In this document: in pieces, positions 6,813 through 8,832 of the stretch | Position numbering within the stretch: the stretch's first letter is position 1 | How the letters are laid out: the number at the start of each line of letters is the position of its first letter | NCBI GenBank assembly: GCA_027031145.1 | Contig: JALVEG010000446.1 | Coordinates: 1 to 8,832 of the forward strand | DNA: 8,832 nucleotides | Reading direction: 5' to 3' | DNA from: Saprospiraceae bacterium | Lineage (GTDB): Bacteria; Bacteroidota; Bacteroidia; Chitinophagales; Saprospiraceae | Position numbers and translations under genes: made by a program | The notes under the pieces: generated by a model | The model's input: the letters and a program-made list of their open reading frames with translations, nothing else | What the model was told of the DNA's origin: nothing | Database searches by the model: none

Positions 6813-6900
6813 AGGTTATCTATTCAGGTAGGGTGCTTTTGAAATAAAAAAATTAAATTTTTTCAATCAAAATGATTCTACCTGAGTAGATACTTAACCT
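6813..6900. repeat. Imperfect inverted repeat, 88 bp, with nested A/T hairpin
   Basis: The left arm AGGTTATCTATTCAGGTAG (6813-6831) pairs with 6878-6900. Bases 6817-6831 match the complement of 6878-6892 at 14 of 15 positions; the one exception (T6823/G6886) would be a G-U wobble in plus-strand RNA. After a 4-nt bulge (6893-6896), AGGT at 6813-6816 pairs with ACCT at 6897-6900. The 46-nt interior contains a second hairpin: six A (6847-6852), TTAAA, six T (6858-6863). Each arm also holds a smaller interrupted palindrome, CTAT-TCAG-GTAG and CTAC-CTGA-GTAG. It could be a paired operator, a leader-RNA structure or the remnant of a miniature inverted-repeat element. The repeat is directly visible; its role is unknown. 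Confidence 0.75.
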
Positions 6901-7041
6901 ATTATATACAATAACCATGCTAAAAACATATAAAAACAGTACTTTAGTATAAATATTCACTCCAATAATAAAAAAGTTCAAATAATTTTATCAAAGTTTA
7001 TAATTCATTCACAAAAAAATATTTATATTTTTACATTTTTT

Positions 7042-7051
7042 ACTAATTAGT
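7042..7051. repeat. 10-bp palindrome ACTAATTAGT
   Basis: This perfect palindrome lies about 105 nt upstream of the polA start. Its first eight bases, ACTAATTA, recur in direct orientation at 7078-7085, so the two copies flank the hairpin at 7055-7068. It may be a regulator-binding site for polA, but short A/T palindromes are common in this composition. Confidence 0.3.
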
Positions 7052-7054
7052 TTA

Positions 7055-7068
7055 TCGTATTTTTACGA
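7055..7068. repeat. Small hairpin TCGTA-TTTT-TACGA
   Basis: A perfect 5-bp inverted repeat with a 4-nt T loop, 87 nt upstream of the polA ATG. It contains the only two CG dinucleotides in the immediate neighbourhood. It is too short and lacks a U tract for an intrinsic terminator. A protein-binding dyad is the likelier reading if it has a function. Confidence 0.35.
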
Positions 7069-7155
7069 ACAAGATACACTAATTATAATTCCAAATGAAC
7101 GTTATTTTTAGCATTACAGTTTTATGTTATAAATATCTTTTTAAAACAATAAAAA

Positions 7156-8832
7156 ATGAATAAAGAAAAAACTTTATTTCTTATTGACGGACATGCTCTT
7201 GTTTACAGATCACATTATGCATTTATCAGAAGACCTTTGATAAACAGCAAAGGAATAAATACTTCTGCTATTTCCGGATTTGTCAGAACTTTAATAGAAA
7301 TCATCAGAGATAAAAATCCCGATTATTTGGCGGTTGTTTTTGACCCGGAAGGCCCTACTTTTAGACATGAAGAATATGAATTGTATAAAGCTAACCGCGA
7401 TAAACAACCCGAAGATATCCAAATAGCTATTCCTTATATAAAAAGAATATTGGAAGCTTTCAATGTTCCTGTAATTACAATCGACAGATATGAAGCAGAT
7501 GATGTAATCGGAACACTTGCAAAAGAAGCTGCTAAAAAAAATATTAAAACCTATATGGTAACTCCGGATAAAGACTACGGCCAGTTGGTAGATGATAATA
7601 TTTTTATGTACCGTCCATTAGGTAAGGGAGAAGGTCATGAGATACTTGGAAAAGAAGAAATAAAACAAAAATGGGGAATTGAACATCCTGATCAGGTTAT
7701 TGATTTTCTCGCTATTCAGGGCGATGCTTCCGATAATATTCCCGGTGTCAAAGGTATCGGTGAAAAAGGTGCTAAAAAACTTTTAAATCAATTTGGTTCT
7801 TTGGAAAATATCTATGAAAATCTGGATAAAATCACAGGAAAAACAAAAGAATACCTGGAAAATTCCAAAGATAATGCATTTTTATCAAAATATCTCGCAA
7901 CTATTAAAACAGATGTTCCGGTTGACGGGGATGTTGAAAGGTTTAAAAAAAGAGATTTTGACAAAGAAAAGGTTGCCGAAATATTTAAAGAACTTGAATT
8001 TAGAACACTGGCAAAAAGTATTCTTGGAGAAGAGGAAAAAAAACCTGTTCAGGGTTCCTTATTCGGTAATCACGTCGTGAAACAATCAATGTTTGAAACA
8101 AATAAACCGGAGAAAACAGAATACGAAATCGTTAAGAACAACTTTGAAAATAGCAATAAACATTATTTATTGGTTGATTCAAAAAAGGATATTGATGATC
8201 TTATTTCAAAATTACAAAACCAAAAAGAATTCGCTTTTGATACGGAAACCTCTTCTTTAAATCCTAATATGGCGGATTTGGTCGGCATGTCATTTTCCTT
8301 TGAAAAAGATAAAGCTTTTTATGTTCCTATCGATGTAAAAGATGAAAATTCCAAAGCAATTCTGTCTAAATTTGCAGAAGTATTGAACAACAAATCCATT
8401 AAAAAGATAGGTCAAAATATCAAATACGATAATCTGATATTAAAATGGCATGGAATAGATGTCAAAGGGAACCTGTTTGATACTATGATAGCTCATTATC
8501 TGCTTGAACCCGATATGAGGCACAAACTGGATTATTTGTCTGAATCATATTTGAAATACAAAATGGTTCCGATAGAAAAATTGATAGGTAAAAAAGGAAA
8601 AGGACAATTGAGTATGGCTGATATCGATATCGCTATCGTCAAAGATTATGCTGCCGAAGATGCCGATGTTACTTTTCAATTGAAAACTATATTTGAAAAA
8701 GATCTTAAAAAAGAAAATCTTACAGAAGTTTTTGAAAAAATCGAAATGCCCCTTATCAATGTTTTAATGCAAATGGAATACAATGGTGTTTATATTGATA
8801 AAGATTTTTTAAATGAATATTCAAAAGTTCTT
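7156..8832 (+). CDS. polA: DNA polymerase I (3' end cut by window edge)
   Basis: Pol I removes RNA primers, joins the gaps between Okazaki fragments and fills repair gaps. The first 559 codons are present, in frame to the edge; the full protein is usually about 920-950 residues. The 5'-nuclease domain (about 1-290) has LFLIDGHALVYR (D11), YEADDVIGTLA (E113, D115, D116), TPDKDYGQLV (D138, D140) and GDASDNIPGVKGIGEKGA (D190, D193, helix-hairpin-helix). The 3'-5' proofreading domain is intact: FDTETSSL (D362, E364), GQNIKYDN (D425) and YAAEDADVT (Y498, D502). The polymerase domain begins with IEMPLINVLMQMEYNGVYID near the end. The ATG at 7156 follows an A-rich leader with no Shine-Dalgarno, usual in Bacteroidetes. 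It diverges from mreB and has no other visible operon partner. Confidence 0.98.
   Translation, partial: MNKEKTLFLIDGHALVYRSHYAFIRRPLINSKGINTSAISGFVRTLIEIIRDKNPDYLAVVFDPEGPTFRHEEYELYKANRDKQPEDIQIAIPYIKRILEAFNVPVITIDRYEADDVIGTLAKEAAKKNIKTYMVTPDKDYGQLVDDNIFMYRPLGKGEGHEILGKEEIKQKWGIEHPDQVIDFLAIQGDASDNIPGVKGIGEKGAKKLLNQFGSLENIYENLDKITGKTKEYLENSKDNAFLSKYLATIKTDVPVDGDVERFKKRDFDKEKVAEIFKELEFRTLAKSILGEEEKKPVQGSLFGNHVVKQSMFETNKPEKTEYEIVKNNFENSNKHYLLVDSKKDIDDLISKLQNQKEFAFDTETSSLNPNMADLVGMSFSFEKDKAFYVPIDVKDENSKAILSKFAEVLNNKSIKKIGQNIKYDNLILKWHGIDVKGNLFDTMIAHYLLEPDMRHKLDYLSESYLKYKMVPIEKLIGKKGKGQLSMADIDIAIVKDYAAEDADVTFQLKTIFEKDLKKENLTEVFEKIEMPLINVLMQMEYNGVYIDKDFLNEYSKVL

Larger units (their letters stand above)
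6691..7155. other. Divergent mreB-polA intergenic control region (465 bp, very AT-rich)
   Basis: Neither strand has a convincing gene here. Both flanking genes point away from it, so it must hold the promoters of the mreB operon and, unless there is a distant start, polA. Its structure is concentrated in two places. An 88-bp imperfect inverted repeat (6813-6900), with TCAGGT-type motifs nearby, lies on the mreB side. A small hairpin and a palindrome (7042-7068) lie on the polA side. No rho-independent terminator is expected or seen. On the plus strand no TTG triplet occurs between 6901 and 7155, so I cannot name a standard Bacteroidetes -33/-7 promoter for polA. Confidence 0.8.

Noticed and set aside
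6837..6870. A-rich/T-rich inner hairpin as an intrinsic terminator
   Set aside because: No gene converges on it, the stem has no G/C core, and both neighbours are transcribed away from it.
7134..7141. TATCTTTT as a polA -7 element (TAnnTTTG)
   Set aside because: It matches 5 of 6 fixed bases, but there is no TTG upstream at suitable spacing and the leader would be only about 8 nt.
7793..8080. Plus-strand 95-codon open frame inside polA
   Set aside because: It lies wholly within the conserved polA frame, has no recognisable domain, and its Lys-rich translation is what a frame shift of this AT-rich gene gives.
1..8832. CRISPR arrays, transposases, phage genes, tRNA or rRNA genes, defence systems
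   Set aside because: I looked on both strands and found no regularly spaced repeats, no tRNA-like cloverleaf and no protein motifs for any of these.

Overview
The window looks like chromosomal housekeeping DNA from an AT-rich Gram-negative member of the Bacteroidetes (Bacteroidota). Three things support this. First, the gene order mreB-mreC-mreD-mrdA is typical of the phylum. Second, there is a DUF2851 protein, a family I associate mainly with Bacteroidetes. Third, the MreC, PBP2, LpxK and PolA sequences have Bacteroidetes-like wording (for example DDAFQHR in LpxK, and Cys/His plus SCN in PBP2). Shine-Dalgarno sites are weak or absent, which also fits. The presence of lpxK implies a lipid A outer membrane. 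I cannot place the organism below phylum level.

Minus strand, read right to left from about 6690 to the left edge, is one compact probable operon: mreB, mreC, mreD, mrdA (PBP2), folA (dihydrofolate reductase), a DUF2851 protein and lpxK (cut by the window edge). Junctions are 15, 3, 1 and 4 nt, then a 4-nt ATGA overlap, then a direct stop-to-start abutment, so translational coupling is likely throughout. The first four genes encode the elongasome: the MreB filament, the MreC and MreD membrane partners and the PBP2 transpeptidase. The usual fifth member, rodA, is not next to mrdA. Folate metabolism, an uncharacterised DUF2851 protein and the lipid A 4'-kinase follow instead.

Plus strand, 7156 to the right edge, is the first 559 codons of polA (DNA polymerase I). 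The 5'-nuclease domain and the 3'-5' proofreading domain both keep their catalytic acidic residues, and the polymerase domain is just beginning at the edge.

Between the divergent mreB and polA starts lies a 465-bp very AT-rich region without a convincing gene. It holds a striking imperfect inverted repeat (6813-6900), three copies of TCAGGT in either orientation, a CCTGA/TCAGG dyad and, nearer polA, a short hairpin and a 10-bp palindrome. This is the least explained sequence in the window.

I see no CRISPR array, transposase, phage gene, toxin-antitoxin pair, tRNA or rRNA, and no evidence of an undescribed multi-gene system. The most useful leads are the DUF2851 protein, which has four spaced cysteines and a D...ExH pattern, and the intergenic repeat.
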